The notes: a model not told the origin generated them from the sequence alone. A DNA stretch of 64,000 bases from Oligoflexia bacterium (GCA_903895855.1 CAITVN010000070.1:1-64000); one strand, 5' to 3'; positions 1-8,329 are shown, numbered from the stretch's first letter. Numbers and translations are program-made.

Positions 1-95
1 GCGACTCTTGCGAGGCATGGATGCCGAAAGCAAGAAAACTGGATGGTTGCGGAGCAAACAAAGAGATCTGCGAGCCGGGCTCTTAAAAAATAGCT
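1..95. repeat. Partial copy A of a dispersed structured palindromic element
   Basis: Bases 1-58 match the conserved apical domain of the two complete elements at 3201-3468 and 35064-35355. They form the same small hairpin: CTTGC (7-11) pairs with GCAAG (30-34), and inside it GGCA (14-17) pairs with TGCC (22-25) around a TGGA loop. The sequence then diverges. The right-hand conserved segment GGCTGCGGAATGTCTTT and the TCTCAA end of the other copies are absent, and the left half lies outside the window. It sits just beyond the 3' end of the minus-strand gene 134-1924. It may be a degenerate copy or a shorter subtype. Confidence 0.7.
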
Positions 96-133
96 AAATT
101 CTGGCCCGTTAGTTTCAAGTACATAGGTAGGTA

Positions 134-1924
134 CTACGGTTTTCTTTGCGACCAATTTTTTTCAGCTAGTAGCCTAAAATTTCTCAGACGGTCTAGACCA
201 TCTTGGCTAAACAATACCTCCTGCAAGTCTTCAATGGTGTGAACCTGCAAGCGCACGAGATCAAGTTCGGCGTATCCCAAAGTATCAAGCACTTCATCCA
301 TGTAGGCTTGATCATGCTCGATCTCCCACTTTTGTACGATTGCCCGATTCACGCCTAGCACAGGGTCTTCATTGAGTCTCCAGAATGAATTCTCGGTCAT
401 GACATTCAGTTTGCTCATGGGTTTATAACCCATCGCGATTTCTTGCTTCATTGCTTTTGTTTCACCCAGCGCTTCCATCACTGGCTTGACTGAATAGGCA
501 TCACTGATGTCTCGAAAAACCAATTTGCCAGTCGGAACCATGTTGCGATCTAGTTGAATCAAAACATTTTGGCAATTGGGGGTTTCCATCTGAAGTCCGT
601 ATCGCAACAAAAGCTTCGCTTTTGAACGCCCCATGACCCGCGCGTACCCCTTCGCCCAAAACTCATCGAACGCGACACCATTCAATTTCGCGATGTCACG
701 ACCCGCAAACGGAATACTCATTGCGGGCAGGTAAAAGTGACCGTCTTGCAATTGAGTCATCTCGCGAATGACAATTCCATTCTTAGATCCCACATGAGCC
801 GCAGTGAAAATTTCTTTCAGCATCCCCAACTTTGGATCTGATCCTATTTTTAAATCAACACTATGAAAATAATCAGATCGCTTAACGGCCGCAGCGATGT
901 CAGTTTGAAGTTCAGCTTTTTCGGGCTGATACGTGGTCGCATGCGGAAAATCTGTCGGCGCTTTGAGAGAAAATAGAATTCCACTTTTTTTGTCCCAAAT
1001 GACAATTGAACGAGAAGCCGTCATTCTACCGGGCCAATAGCCGACAAACTGGGTATCAGCTTTTAGTGCGTGTAACTCTTGAATTACATTTTCAGATACA
1101 TACGGATGAAATGGCAGCATGACTTTTCCGTCTCGCACGAGAATTTTCTCAAAATGCGCACTCAACTTTGAACCTTTCATCAGCTCAAAGTCGGCAACAC
1201 TCATTGCATAAACGGGTACTTTCACCGTTTGGGTGGTCTCTCTCGCAATTCTCACATTGGCTTGTTCTTCCCAAGTCAGCAATTGGTCGATCGCATCTCG
1301 CTTGAACCCCACAGGTGGTTCAGTGAGCTCAATGGTTCTAGAAGCGAACTGAGGCTGATCAACGACTCCTTCCTCTAAGGCAAAGCCCAAATCCATTTTT
1401 CGAATCTCATCGGCCGTACGAATTTTAAATAATTTCTTGTCAAAGCCAAAAACCGCCCTCGCCATTCGTTCTAGCTGATCTTTGACCGCCGAGCTGGCAG
1501 GGGCTTCTGAATCCAGTGCTACGCCGCCATCCAGTAAGAAGGGTTTGAGTTCTAAAACGGTCGCACGGTTTAGCTTTTCGAGGCGAACCCGAACCTCGTG
1601 ACTGAGGGCTCGATTCTCAGGGTGAGCCAAAGTAAAAAGAACTTCTTCAGGAGCACGATTATTAAAGCGCGTCACCTTTGCCCCGAGTAACGTGCGAGCA
1701 AATTTTGCGCCTGAATCAGATTTCAACAAGAGCCTCAAGAGACCTTCGGTCTCAGTACTAAATAGCGCTTGGTACTCACCCGCCAAAGCCGACTGAGCAA
1801 TGGTTAGGCGACCAAGATCTGAGCCACTAATCAGCAATGCCGAAGTGAGCACAATTGAAAACTGAAGCCCCATCAATAGCCCAAGACGAGCCGAACGATT
1901 GCGACTAAAAGCGAGTTTTGTCAT
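134..1924 (-). CDS. Exported protein with distant IucA/IucC (siderophore synthetase)-like features
   Basis: This is a 596-residue protein. I start it at the ATG at 1924 because a G7 purine tract lies a few bases upstream; a longer start at 1945 is possible. The N-terminus has basic residues, a hydrophobic core (LGLLMGLQFSIVLTSALLI) and a possible SALA cleavage site, so it is probably exported. The C-terminal half has a segment reading YGLQMETPNCQN, then about ten residues, then VFRD. It also has an earlier LPFHPY and an SRS...LK region. This order resembles NIS synthetases of the IucA/IucC/FhuF type (HPW, SxRT, K, EAHxQN, RD). The match is distant and enzymes of that family are cytoplasmic, so function is unproven. 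Near the N-terminus RLLLKSDSGAKF resembles a segment in the tandem exported proteins at 16.7-20.9 kb. Confidence 0.75.
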   Translation of the reverse strand: MTKLAFSRNRSARLGLLMGLQFSIVLTSALLISGSDLGRLTIAQSALAGEYQALFSTETEGLLRLLLKSDSGAKFARTLLGAKVTRFNNRAPEEVLFTLAHPENRALSHEVRVRLEKLNRATVLELKPFLLDGGVALDSEAPASSAVKDQLERMARAVFGFDKKLFKIRTADEIRKMDLGFALEEGVVDQPQFASRTIELTEPPVGFKRDAIDQLLTWEEQANVRIARETTQTVKVPVYAMSVADFELMKGSKLSAHFEKILVRDGKVMLPFHPYVSENVIQELHALKADTQFVGYWPGRMTASRSIVIWDKKSGILFSLKAPTDFPHATTYQPEKAELQTDIAAAVKRSDYFHSVDLKIGSDPKLGMLKEIFTAAHVGSKNGIVIREMTQLQDGHFYLPAMSIPFAGRDIAKLNGVAFDEFWAKGYARVMGRSKAKLLLRYGLQMETPNCQNVLIQLDRNMVPTGKLVFRDISDAYSVKPVMEALGETKAMKQEIAMGYKPMSKLNVMTENSFWRLNEDPVLGVNRAIVQKWEIEHDQAYMDEVLDTLGYAELDLVRLQVHTIEDLQEVLFSQDGLDRLRNFRLLAEKNWSQRKP

Positions 1925-2083
1925 TGAGTCCCCCCCGAGACACATTTCAAGTCACACGACTCAACACGCTATGACATAGCCACAGGGAAACCCTCAATTC
2001 AAATGTAACTCATCGCACAACCCCGCAACGCGCTCTCAAGGAATGCGATAAAACTTGAAAATTAAAACTAAAAAAGTCAGGTA

Positions 2084-3106
2084 TCAGACGGCGTACTTCG
2101 CAATCAGTGCATTCGCAGCCGTTGGGTTTTGTTTTGCCTCAATGAGAGCACTGAGCATCAGAGGCACGACTATCGTCGCATCTGACTCAATCACGAACAT
2201 CGGAGTATCCCGAGTAAGCTTGTCCCAAGTGATTTTCTCGTTTGGAGTTGCGCCCGAATAAGAACCATACGATGTCGTCGAATCAGAGATTTGGCAAAAA
2301 TACGACCAGGGCTTCACCGGCTCACCCAAATCATACTTAATGGAAGGCACCACGCAAATCGGGAAATCGCCTGCAATTCCACCACCAATTTGAAAGAAGC
2401 CCACGCCTTTGCCGGTCGAGAGTTCGCGGTACTGGTCATAAAGTGCGCCCATGTACTCAATGCCTGACTTCACGATCGAAGCGCTGCACTCATTGGTTTT
2501 CACGTGTGAGGCAAAGATGTTTCCGAAAGTTGAATCTTCACATCCAGGCACGACCATTGGCAATTGAGCGCGAGCCGCTGCCAACAACCAACATTCATCA
2601 GGATTTCCTTCGTAGAGTTTCGGCTCAATTTTTTGAATGAGCTCATAAAAATATTCATGCCAAAAGTGACGACTCTTCGACGCCGTGGCTTGAGTCCACA
2701 TTGGCACAATGTACTTTTCTACGGCTCGAAAAGCTTCATCTTCAGGAATGCTGGTGTCCGTCACTCGACGCATTCTCTGTTCTAGAATTTTGGTGTCATC
2801 GTCTTTGGTAAAATAACGGTACTCTGGAAAATCTTTGTAGCCGTGATGGGCGACTAAGCGAAACAGTGACTCTTCAAGGTTGGCACCTGTCACCGAGAGG
2901 CCATGAATGAGGCCGGCGCGAATCGCGGGGGCCATCGTAATGCCCATCTGTGCTGATGACATCGCACCGGCCACGGCCCAAAACATCTTGCCGCCACCTT
3001 CAATGTGGCGCCAGTAAGAAAGGGTCGCATCGCGCGTCGCCCTTGAGTTGAAATTCTTATAATTCTTAAGAACGAATTCTAAAATCGGCATGTTTTGATT
3101 AGTCAT
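2084..3106 (-). CDS. Deoxyhypusine synthase family protein
   Basis: This is a 340-residue protein. The ATG at 3106 is preceded by AAGGG at good spacing and is preferred to the upstream TTG at 3112. The sequence shows deoxyhypusine-synthase features: ANLEESLFRLVAHHGY near the N-terminus, GGGIAGDFP in the middle, and SYSGATPNEKITWDKL near the C-terminus. The last carries a lysine (WDKL) at the place of the catalytic lysine of eukaryotic DHS (SWGKI). Family members transfer the aminobutyl group of spermidine to an acceptor using NAD. In bacteria the acceptor is not eIF5A, and some homologues make homospermidine or other polyamines. The true substrate here is unknown. Structured element B lies directly upstream. 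Confidence 0.88.
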   Translation of the reverse strand: MTNQNMPILEFVLKNYKNFNSRATRDATLSYWRHIEGGGKMFWAVAGAMSSAQMGITMAPAIRAGLIHGLSVTGANLEESLFRLVAHHGYKDFPEYRYFTKDDDTKILEQRMRRVTDTSIPEDEAFRAVEKYIVPMWTQATASKSRHFWHEYFYELIQKIEPKLYEGNPDECWLLAAARAQLPMVVPGCEDSTFGNIFASHVKTNECSASIVKSGIEYMGALYDQYRELSTGKGVGFFQIGGGIAGDFPICVVPSIKYDLGEPVKPWSYFCQISDSTTSYGSYSGATPNEKITWDKLTRDTPMFVIESDATIVVPLMLSALIEAKQNPTAANALIAKYAV

Positions 3107-3506
3107 GACCAAGCCCTTACCACTAGGTGCGATCGAGACAAAATCAAAATTTCAATAATCGTTACCTGGATCTTCACTTAACTGGCCCGAGCTCTGTAAG
3201 TTGAGAATTCTTTATCGGCACTCTTCAGGTCTTTGACAAAGACGTCCTCGCCTTTGTATCGACGTCAATTTTTTAAGAGATCAGAATCGATATCGCTCTA
3301 TTTTTGCGACTCTTGCGAGGCACGGATGCCGAGAGCAAGAAAACAGGAAGTTTAAGGAGCCAAAATGGAGTGATATCGACTCTGATCTCTTAAAAAATTG
3401 ACGCCGAACCTGTGGCTGCGGAATGTCTTTTTACAAAGACCTGAAGAGTGCCGATAAAGAATTCTCAACCCTGGCTAGGGCGAGTTATGGGCACGGGCTA
3501 GCATCG
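3107..3506. other. 400-bp intergenic region filled by structured element B
   Basis: No coding sequence is evident. Most of the gap between two minus-strand genes, M29 aminopeptidase upstream and DHS-family gene downstream, is occupied by the 268-bp palindromic element at 3201-3468. The remaining 3107-3200 must hold the DHS promoter unless transcription reads through the hairpin. Confidence 0.8.
3201..3468. repeat. Structured palindromic element, copy B (268 bp)
   Basis: Perfect 35-bp outer arms (3201-3235 with 3434-3468) begin TTGAGA and end TCTCAA. A second perfect helix of 23 bp (3263-3285 with 3381-3403) continues with 16 of 19 matches (3286-3304 with 3362-3380). Between the outer and middle helices lie two conserved segments, ACGTCCTCGCCTTTGTATC (3242-3260) and GGCTGCGGAATGTCTTT (3414-3430). 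They are identical in copy C and partly pair with each other. The apical domain 3306-3364 carries the CTTGC/GCAAG and GGCA/TGCC hairpin shared with copies A and C. Arms differ in sequence from copy C but remain complementary, which argues for selection on structure. No target duplication or open reading frame is seen. Confidence 0.9.
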
Positions 3507-4622
3507 TCAAAAGGGCGAATCTAGGCCCTTTAGCTCATCTAAACAAAAGACACCGTTGTTTCGAACAAGCTTTCCATCGAAATAGATTTGCCCGCCACCG
3601 TACGCCTCGGTTTGAATCAGCACGAGATCCCAATGCACAGCCGATTTATTGCCGTTGTCAGCATCATCGTAACTATTGCCTGGTGTTAGGTGAATCGAGC
3701 CTTTGATTTTCTCATCAAAGAGAATGTCGTTCATGGGGTCGGTGATGAACGGATTCACCCCAATCGCGAACTCACCAAAATAGCGTGCGCCCGGATCGGT
3801 ATTGAATATCTCTTCGAGCTCTTTTTGATTCTCTGGGCTAGAGAATTTCACGATTTTACCATTTTCGACGACAAGCCGAATGTCTCTGAAGAGCACCCCT
3901 TGATTGAGCGAAGTGGTGTTGTACTGAATCACGCCATTGATCGAATTCTTCACGGGTGCCGTAAACACTTCGCCATCAGGAATATTGATTCTACCGTCAC
4001 ACTTAACCACCGGAATGTTCTTGATCGAAAATTCGATATCGGTACCCGGTGAAACGATTCGCACGCGATCGGTGCGACTCATCAAGGCCACTAGCGGATC
4101 CATCGCCTCAGACATTTTACTGTAATCGAGATTACACACTTTGAAGTAAAAATCTTCAAAAGCGTCTTGGCTCTTCTTAGCCATTTGAGCCATCGCAGCA
4201 TTGGGGTATCTTAGAACGACCCAGCGCTTTTTTAAGCGAGTTTTCATGTGCACTTGGCTCATGTAAATGTTTTGGCGAAACGCTTTTTGCTCGCTGCTCA
4301 AATCGCTCAAATCAAAAGAATTTGAAGCCCCGCGTATTCCAACATAAGCGTCAACGCGTTCCATGATCGCTTGGTGAAAAACTGAAAACCCAAACACTTG
4401 AGTCTCATTCGCGTTTGCAAAGAAGGGTTTGGACAACTGGTCATCTGAACAATTCCAGTACGGAATTGCTCCGACTTCGGTTGAAATTCGAATGATTTCT
4501 CGACCCAAATCACGAGTATCGGGGCCCACCATATCGACGTAAAGAATCTGACCCTTTTTAAGCTCAAGGCTGAATTTAACTAAATTACAGGCTAATTGAG
4601 AAATTCTTGAATCGACTTTCAT
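3507..4622 (-). CDS. M29-family aminopeptidase (PepS/AmpS-like)
   Basis: This 371-residue protein matches peptidase family M29, cytosolic metal-dependent aminopeptidases of about 370-410 residues. Visible motifs are DGEVFTAP (metal-binding glutamate), FGEFAIGVNP (second glutamate), GSIHLTPGNSY (histidine) and SAVHWDLVL (His-x-Asp), in the family's order. The start ATG at 4622 gives the expected N-terminus, and there is no signal peptide. Its role would be trimming N-terminal residues from peptides. It is transcribed on the minus strand after the acidic protein gene, 30 bp downstream of that gene's stop. Confidence 0.88.
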   Translation of the reverse strand: MKVDSRISQLACNLVKFSLELKKGQILYVDMVGPDTRDLGREIIRISTEVGAIPYWNCSDDQLSKPFFANANETQVFGFSVFHQAIMERVDAYVGIRGASNSFDLSDLSSEQKAFRQNIYMSQVHMKTRLKKRWVVLRYPNAAMAQMAKKSQDAFEDFYFKVCNLDYSKMSEAMDPLVALMSRTDRVRIVSPGTDIEFSIKNIPVVKCDGRINIPDGEVFTAPVKNSINGVIQYNTTSLNQGVLFRDIRLVVENGKIVKFSSPENQKELEEIFNTDPGARYFGEFAIGVNPFITDPMNDILFDEKIKGSIHLTPGNSYDDADNGNKSAVHWDLVLIQTEAYGGGQIYFDGKLVRNNGVFCLDELKGLDSPF

Positions 4623-4652
4623 GGATTGTCTGCCCCAGTGGTTAAGGCTTAA

Positions 4653-5216
4653 TTATCGAGTTGCTTTCGCAGAAGGAGCCCCTTTTGACGAAGTCTTTTT
4701 CGGAGCAACCGGAGGCACTCCTCCTGACCATTTGTCCTTCATCATGTCATCGATAATAGCGAGGGCTTCGATGCGAAGGTCATTGTCAAAAATGAATCGA
4801 TAAAAATTTTCCATATCAGGGTGGTGTCTAAAATTCTTAAAAGACGCCGACATTTCAGTCGTTGCAGCGGCTAAGGCAGCTGCATTTCCGTCACCTGCTC
4901 CCGAGGCGGCAGCATCTCCCAAATCGTCTTCTTCTTCGACTTCAGCGCTTTCGCCAGACTCTTCTGCTTTTCGTTCAGCTTCGACGGGGTCAATCTCGCC
5001 CGAGTCGCTTTCGTCGTCTAGATCTTCATCAGAAAGGTCGTCTGAATCGTCTTCGTCATCGGTAGCTTTGCCTTTGGCTTTCACGCCGGCTTTTGCATCG
5101 CCTTTACCTTTGGCTGTCTTTGCACCTTCTTTGGCACTTTCTTTGGCTGGCGCGCCTGATTTTGCGATCGCTTTGGTTGCAGCTGGCTTCGTGTCTTTTT
5201 TTGCTTTCGTTGACAT
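4653..5216 (-). CDS. Lys/Ala-rich then acidic hypothetical protein
   Basis: This 187-residue protein is of low complexity. I chose the ATG at 5216 because GAGG lies about nine bases upstream. Residues 1-55 are rich in Lys, Ala and Gly in repeats such as AKEGAKTAKGKGDAKAG, like histone-H1-type tails. Residues 56-115 are strongly acidic (DDEDDSDDLSDEDLDDE). A more ordered C-terminal segment (SFKNFRHHPDMENFYRFIF, then NDLRIEALAIIDDMM) precedes a basic tail. The basic and acidic halves suggest a nucleic-acid-binding or charge-buffering protein, but I recognise no family. It lies between the sigma-54 regulator and the M29 peptidase on the same strand. Confidence 0.8.
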   Translation of the reverse strand: MSTKAKKDTKPAATKAIAKSGAPAKESAKEGAKTAKGKGDAKAGVKAKGKATDDEDDSDDLSDEDLDDESDSGEIDPVEAERKAEESGESAEVEEEDDLGDAAASGAGDGNAAALAAATTEMSASFKNFRHHPDMENFYRFIFDNDLRIEALAIIDDMMKDKWSGGVPPVAPKKTSSKGAPSAKATR

Positions 5217-5276
5217 ATTCAGTAACCTCAAATTATCTGTAAAACAGTTCGATCATCGGTTCAACAAGTAGTTTTC

Positions 5277-7067
5277 TCATCCTGCTGCGCTATTTGTTGA
5301 ATTGACACCCGAAACCTCAGCCTCGGCCGTCTTAACCAGCCCGTAACGGTGAAGCTTATTGTACAAAGTCTTGATCGTAATGCCCAAACTATGAGCAGAG
5401 CGGGTTTTATTGCCATTATGAAAAGCGAGGGTTCGCACAATGTGGTTTTTCTCGACCTCTTCTAATGACATTTCGACCGGTAATTCGCTCGAGTCAGACT
5501 TGCCAACCTTTGAGACCGGCATGCGAATGCCATACGGAATGTCTTCAAGTCGAATTTCTTGATTGTCAGCCAAAATTTTCAAACGCTCTAATGTATTTTG
5601 AAGCTCGCGAATATTGCCTGGCCAATCGTAGTTCTTAAACACTTCAATGACTCGAGGGTCAATCCAACGAATCTGGGCAGCGTTGCCCCCAAATCTCGAG
5701 CTTTTGAGAAAGAAATCAACCAATAGCGGAATGTCTTCGCTGCGCTTTCTCAGTGGCGGCACCCTCAGCGTGATCGTGTTCAGACGATAAAAAAGGTCTT
5801 CACGAAATCGGCTTTCTTTCACTTCTTTTTCGAGGTCGCGGTTAGTGGCACTCACGACTCGAACATCGACTTTGATAGGCCTTTTTCCGCCGATTCGGTA
5901 GAATTCGCCTTCTTGCAAGAACCTGAGAAGCTTCGACTGAATGCCAATCGACATCTCGCCAATTTCATCTAAAAACAGCGTGCCACCATCGGCGGTTTCA
6001 CAAAGTCCAATTTTCTGGTTAACCGCACCGGTGAAAGACCCTTTTTCGTGGCCAAAGAGTTCGCTTTCTAAAAGTGATTCTTGAAGCGCTCCGCAGTTAA
6101 CGGTCACATAAGGACGATTCGAGCGCTCGCTCTTCACATGTAGGCGGCGGGCGACGAGCTCTTTACCCGTACCGCTTTCACCTTGAACCAAAACGGTAGC
6201 AGTTGTCGGTGCGATCTTATCGACCATGGTCATTAACGATAAAATAGCCTGAGACTGACCAACCACATCGTTAGCTTTTGATTCGTGGTTAACGAGGGTT
6301 TTTAATGCCTTATTTTCTTTTTGAAGTAGCCGTTGTTGTTCAAGAATTCGTTCTTGGGCCTGTCTCAGTTCATTGGTCTTTTCATCGACTGCCGTCTGAA
6401 GTTTTCGGCTAAACTCTTTGGTTTCTTGAAAGAGTCTCTGATTCTGGCTCGCGACTGCAATTTGTGACGCCACAGTCGTCGCAGTGAGCACGTCATCTTG
6501 GCCAAAAGCGTTGAGCTCATCGCTTTCAATGCCCATTACCGCGACAACGATGTCGTCTTTAATCACAGGCACAGAAAGCTGCGATTTGGTGTTCACCGGA
6601 ATCGAAAGAGAGGTAAAATGCGGATTTTTCGAAACATCGTTAACAATAGCCGCTTTCTTAGTTTGAATCACTTGCCCGGTGATGCCGGCATCACGCAGCA
6701 TGGTTTGACCAATTTTAAGGTAATCTTGATAGACCCCCGAATGGGCCCTCAAAGTCGCCATCGGGCTGGGCACGCCGCTGCTATCGACGACTGTCCAGAT
6801 GTGAATTCCGTAATAATTGAACTTCTTTTGAACCAAGTTCACGACCTCAGAGTAGAAGTTATCTGAGTCGACCAACGATTGAAGTTTCGCACTCAGTTCA
6901 CTGAGCAACTCGAGCTGAACCACTGGTTTGTTTGAGGTTTTTCGCAATCCTAGTGAAATAGCTGAAGCCTCTGCCGCCGCATTAGACTCTACACTGGCAC
7001 CTAAATTTGCCCCAAAATTCGCACCGAAATTCGAATGAACCAAAGTAACCTCCGGGTAACTATCCAT
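5277..7067 (-). CDS. GAF-domain sigma-54-dependent transcriptional activator
   Basis: This 596-residue protein is an NtrC-like enhancer-binding protein. After a low-complexity N-terminus containing [11 protein letters not shown], residues about 45-210 form a GAF sensor domain, followed by a coiled coil rich in Glu and Gln. The AAA+ domain (about 270-500) carries Walker A GESGTGKE, the sigma-54 contact loop as GSFTGA (usually GAFTGA), and Walker [13 protein letters not shown] Fis-type helix-turn-helix lies at the C-terminus ([20 protein letters not shown]). It would activate sigma-54 promoters in response to a ligand of the GAF domain. A good -24/-12 promoter in this window precedes the Flp pilin gene at 40970, but a link between them is speculation. 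Confidence 0.93.
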   Translation of the reverse strand: MDSYPEVTLVHSNFGANFGANLGASVESNAAAEASAISLGLRKTSNKPVVQLELLSELSAKLQSLVDSDNFYSEVVNLVQKKFNYYGIHIWTVVDSSGVPSPMATLRAHSGVYQDYLKIGQTMLRDAGITGQVIQTKKAAIVNDVSKNPHFTSLSIPVNTKSQLSVPVIKDDIVVAVMGIESDELNAFGQDDVLTATTVASQIAVASQNQRLFQETKEFSRKLQTAVDEKTNELRQAQERILEQQRLLQKENKALKTLVNHESKANDVVGQSQAILSLMTMVDKIAPTTATVLVQGESGTGKELVARRLHVKSERSNRPYVTVNCGALQESLLESELFGHEKGSFTGAVNQKIGLCETADGGTLFLDEIGEMSIGIQSKLLRFLQEGEFYRIGGKRPIKVDVRVVSATNRDLEKEVKESRFREDLFYRLNTITLRVPPLRKRSEDIPLLVDFFLKSSRFGGNAAQIRWIDPRVIEVFKNYDWPGNIRELQNTLERLKILADNQEIRLEDIPYGIRMPVSKVGKSDSSELPVEMSLEEVEKNHIVRTLAFHNGNKTRSAHSLGITIKTLYNKLHRYGLVKTAEAEVSGVNSTNSAAG

Positions 7068-7205
7068 CCCGTCAAAAGAAGACCAATTCGATCTACTTCG
7101 ACGCGACGCATACTAATACCCTTTTTACATACTTTGGTCAATGTAATAAATACCACGTTGCGTCATTTTTACTCGGGTGGAGATTACCCGCTTAGGCGGC
7201 GTTTC

Positions 7206-7234
7206 GGAGGCCCTCCTACCGAAGTACGGCCTCC
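7206..7234 (-). terminator. Possible terminator hairpin after the HEVGH protein gene
   Basis: GGAGGCC (7206-7212) pairs with GGCCTCC (7228-7234) around a 15-base loop, directly beyond the stop codon of the minus-strand gene 7237-7875. There is no clear U-tract after it on the minus strand, so it may be a weak terminator or an mRNA 3'-end stabiliser. Confidence 0.4.
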
Positions 7235-7236
7235 CG

Positions 7237-7875
7237 CTACTTCTTTGGGCCAAAATGGGCTTTTAGCTCATTCAAAACTGTTTTTTCAGCCATCAATCGT
7301 AGAGCTTTGTCTTCGGTTGCCTTCTCCATGGCCTGCTTGTCATGAATCTCTTTCATCATAGAATTCATGGTATTATCAGAAGGATCTAACCAAGCATTCG
7401 ATCGCATTAAAGCACTTTTTGCGTCTCTTATCCAACGTCTACCGAACTCGTCCCGACTACCATCTTTTTTGCATTGTTCAGTGTGCCCAACTTCATGCAA
7501 TAGCCAGCGAACCTGCTCATTGGTAAGCGTAAACTCAGTGGGGAGTTTATCTAAGGCACTCACCATAGCCTGATTATTGAAGTAGATGACCGTACAATCG
7601 GTGGTCGCATTATCAGCAGGTTGATTACCCGAGAAATCATACTTCACCTTTGACCAGTCAGAGTCGTAATGCTTGGCAAGAATCACCTTCACCCACGAAG
7701 CGAGCTGGTGCGGTGATCCGGCGCCTTTTTCAAGGTTGCCCATATACCTCTTAAAAAGGCTAAGCTCGAAGTCACCGGGGTTTAGAACACCGGGAATCTC
7801 AAAACTGACTGCTACCGTTGAAAAAAGAAAGCATGCGCCTAAGATCACTCCAAATTTGATGCCGTTTGTTTTCAT
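7237..7875 (-). CDS. Exported putative zinc peptidase (HEVGH motif)
   Basis: This 212-residue protein has an N-terminal signal peptide (MKTNGIKFGVILGACFLFST). An HExxH-type motif (LLHEVGHTEQC, residues about 127-131) lies in a region resembling the DUF4157/minigluzincin type, where the two histidines bind zinc and the glutamate is catalytic. A cysteine follows the motif, and another (TTDC) precedes it by about 35 residues, so a disulfide is possible. The start codon is followed by MKTN, as in the exported proteins at 9036 and 14150. It is probably periplasmic or secreted. Peptidase activity is inferred only from the motif. Confidence 0.8.
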   Translation of the reverse strand: MKTNGIKFGVILGACFLFSTVAVSFEIPGVLNPGDFELSLFKRYMGNLEKGAGSPHQLASWVKVILAKHYDSDWSKVKYDFSGNQPADNATTDCTVIYFNNQAMVSALDKLPTEFTLTNEQVRWLLHEVGHTEQCKKDGSRDEFGRRWIRDAKSALMRSNAWLDPSDNTMNSMMKEIHDKQAMEKATEDKALRLMAEKTVLNELKAHFGPKK

Positions 7876-7991
7876 CTAAAAAGTCTCCATAAAATAGGGT
7901 TGGTTAAAAAAGTAACTGTCAACTTTTCGGATGCGGGGCGGTTTTTCTAAAATAAATTCGCGATTCCTGTAATTCGCGATTCCAATTTAAC

Positions 7992-8035
7992 AACCCGTCG
8001 TAAAATAGAAATTATTTTTAATTTTACGACGGGTT
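7992..8035. repeat. Perfect 15-bp inverted repeat
   Basis: AACCCGTCGTAAAAT at 7992-8006 is exactly complementary to 8021-8035, with a 14-base A/T-rich loop. It lacks a flanking T-tract, so a simple intrinsic terminator is not obvious. It could be a protein-binding site or an mRNA structure. Confidence 0.6.
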
Positions 8036-8254
8036 ACTTTAGGCCATGCTCCATTCTAGGCGCCGACATATTCTTGATCAGGTTCGAAAAAAGCTGAAGT
8101 TTGGTCGTATTTTGACCATTCAAGGTGATTGCATGACTGTCGACCGCGAAAATACGCGTCACGAAGCGCGTGACGAAATCAGCAACCCAGCCCAAATGGG
8201 TTAAGCGAGTTGAGAGGACCATTATCATAGGCACCTCATTGGTTTTCAAAATTA

Positions 8255-8291
8255 CCACCCTTTTAGTTACATTTTACTATCGAAAGGGTGG
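8255..8291 (-). terminator. Hairpin downstream of the exported protein gene 8330-8764
   Basis: CCACCCTTT (8255-8263) pairs with AAAGGGTGG (8283-8291). On the minus strand it lies about 40 bases past the stop codon of the gene ending at 8330 and is followed by TAATTTTG. It is a plausible weak terminator. Confidence 0.4.
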
Positions 8292-8329
8292 CAATTTAGA
8301 TTCAACTCGGCCAATACAGCAGTCTTGGT

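Larger units (their letters stand above)
7876..8329. other. 454-bp intergenic region rich in repeats and hairpins
   Basis: No convincing gene is seen; a 74-codon minus-strand frame here is probably chance. The region lies between the 3' end of the exported protein gene at 8330 and the start of the gene ending at 7237. It holds a 13-bp direct repeat AATTCGCGATTCC (7955-7967 and 7971-7983), a perfect 15-bp inverted repeat (7992-8006 with 8021-8035), a CGTCACG/CGTGACG hairpin near 8158, and a CCACCCTTT/AAAGGGTGG hairpin (8255-8291). Confidence 0.6.

Noticed and set aside
1-58. The apical domain as an integron attC site
   Set aside because: It lacks the R'/R'' core sites (GTTRRRY and complement), and no integrase or cassette array is present.
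3201-3468. Element B as a plain insertion-sequence remnant or MITE
   Set aside because: No target duplication is seen at either complete copy, and the arms differ between copies while remaining complementary, which is not expected of a recently mobile MITE. A very old element cannot be excluded.
8034-8258. A 74-codon minus-strand frame in the hairpin-rich gap
   Set aside because: No ribosome-binding site, no recognisable protein features, and it overlaps inverted repeats. It is likely chance.
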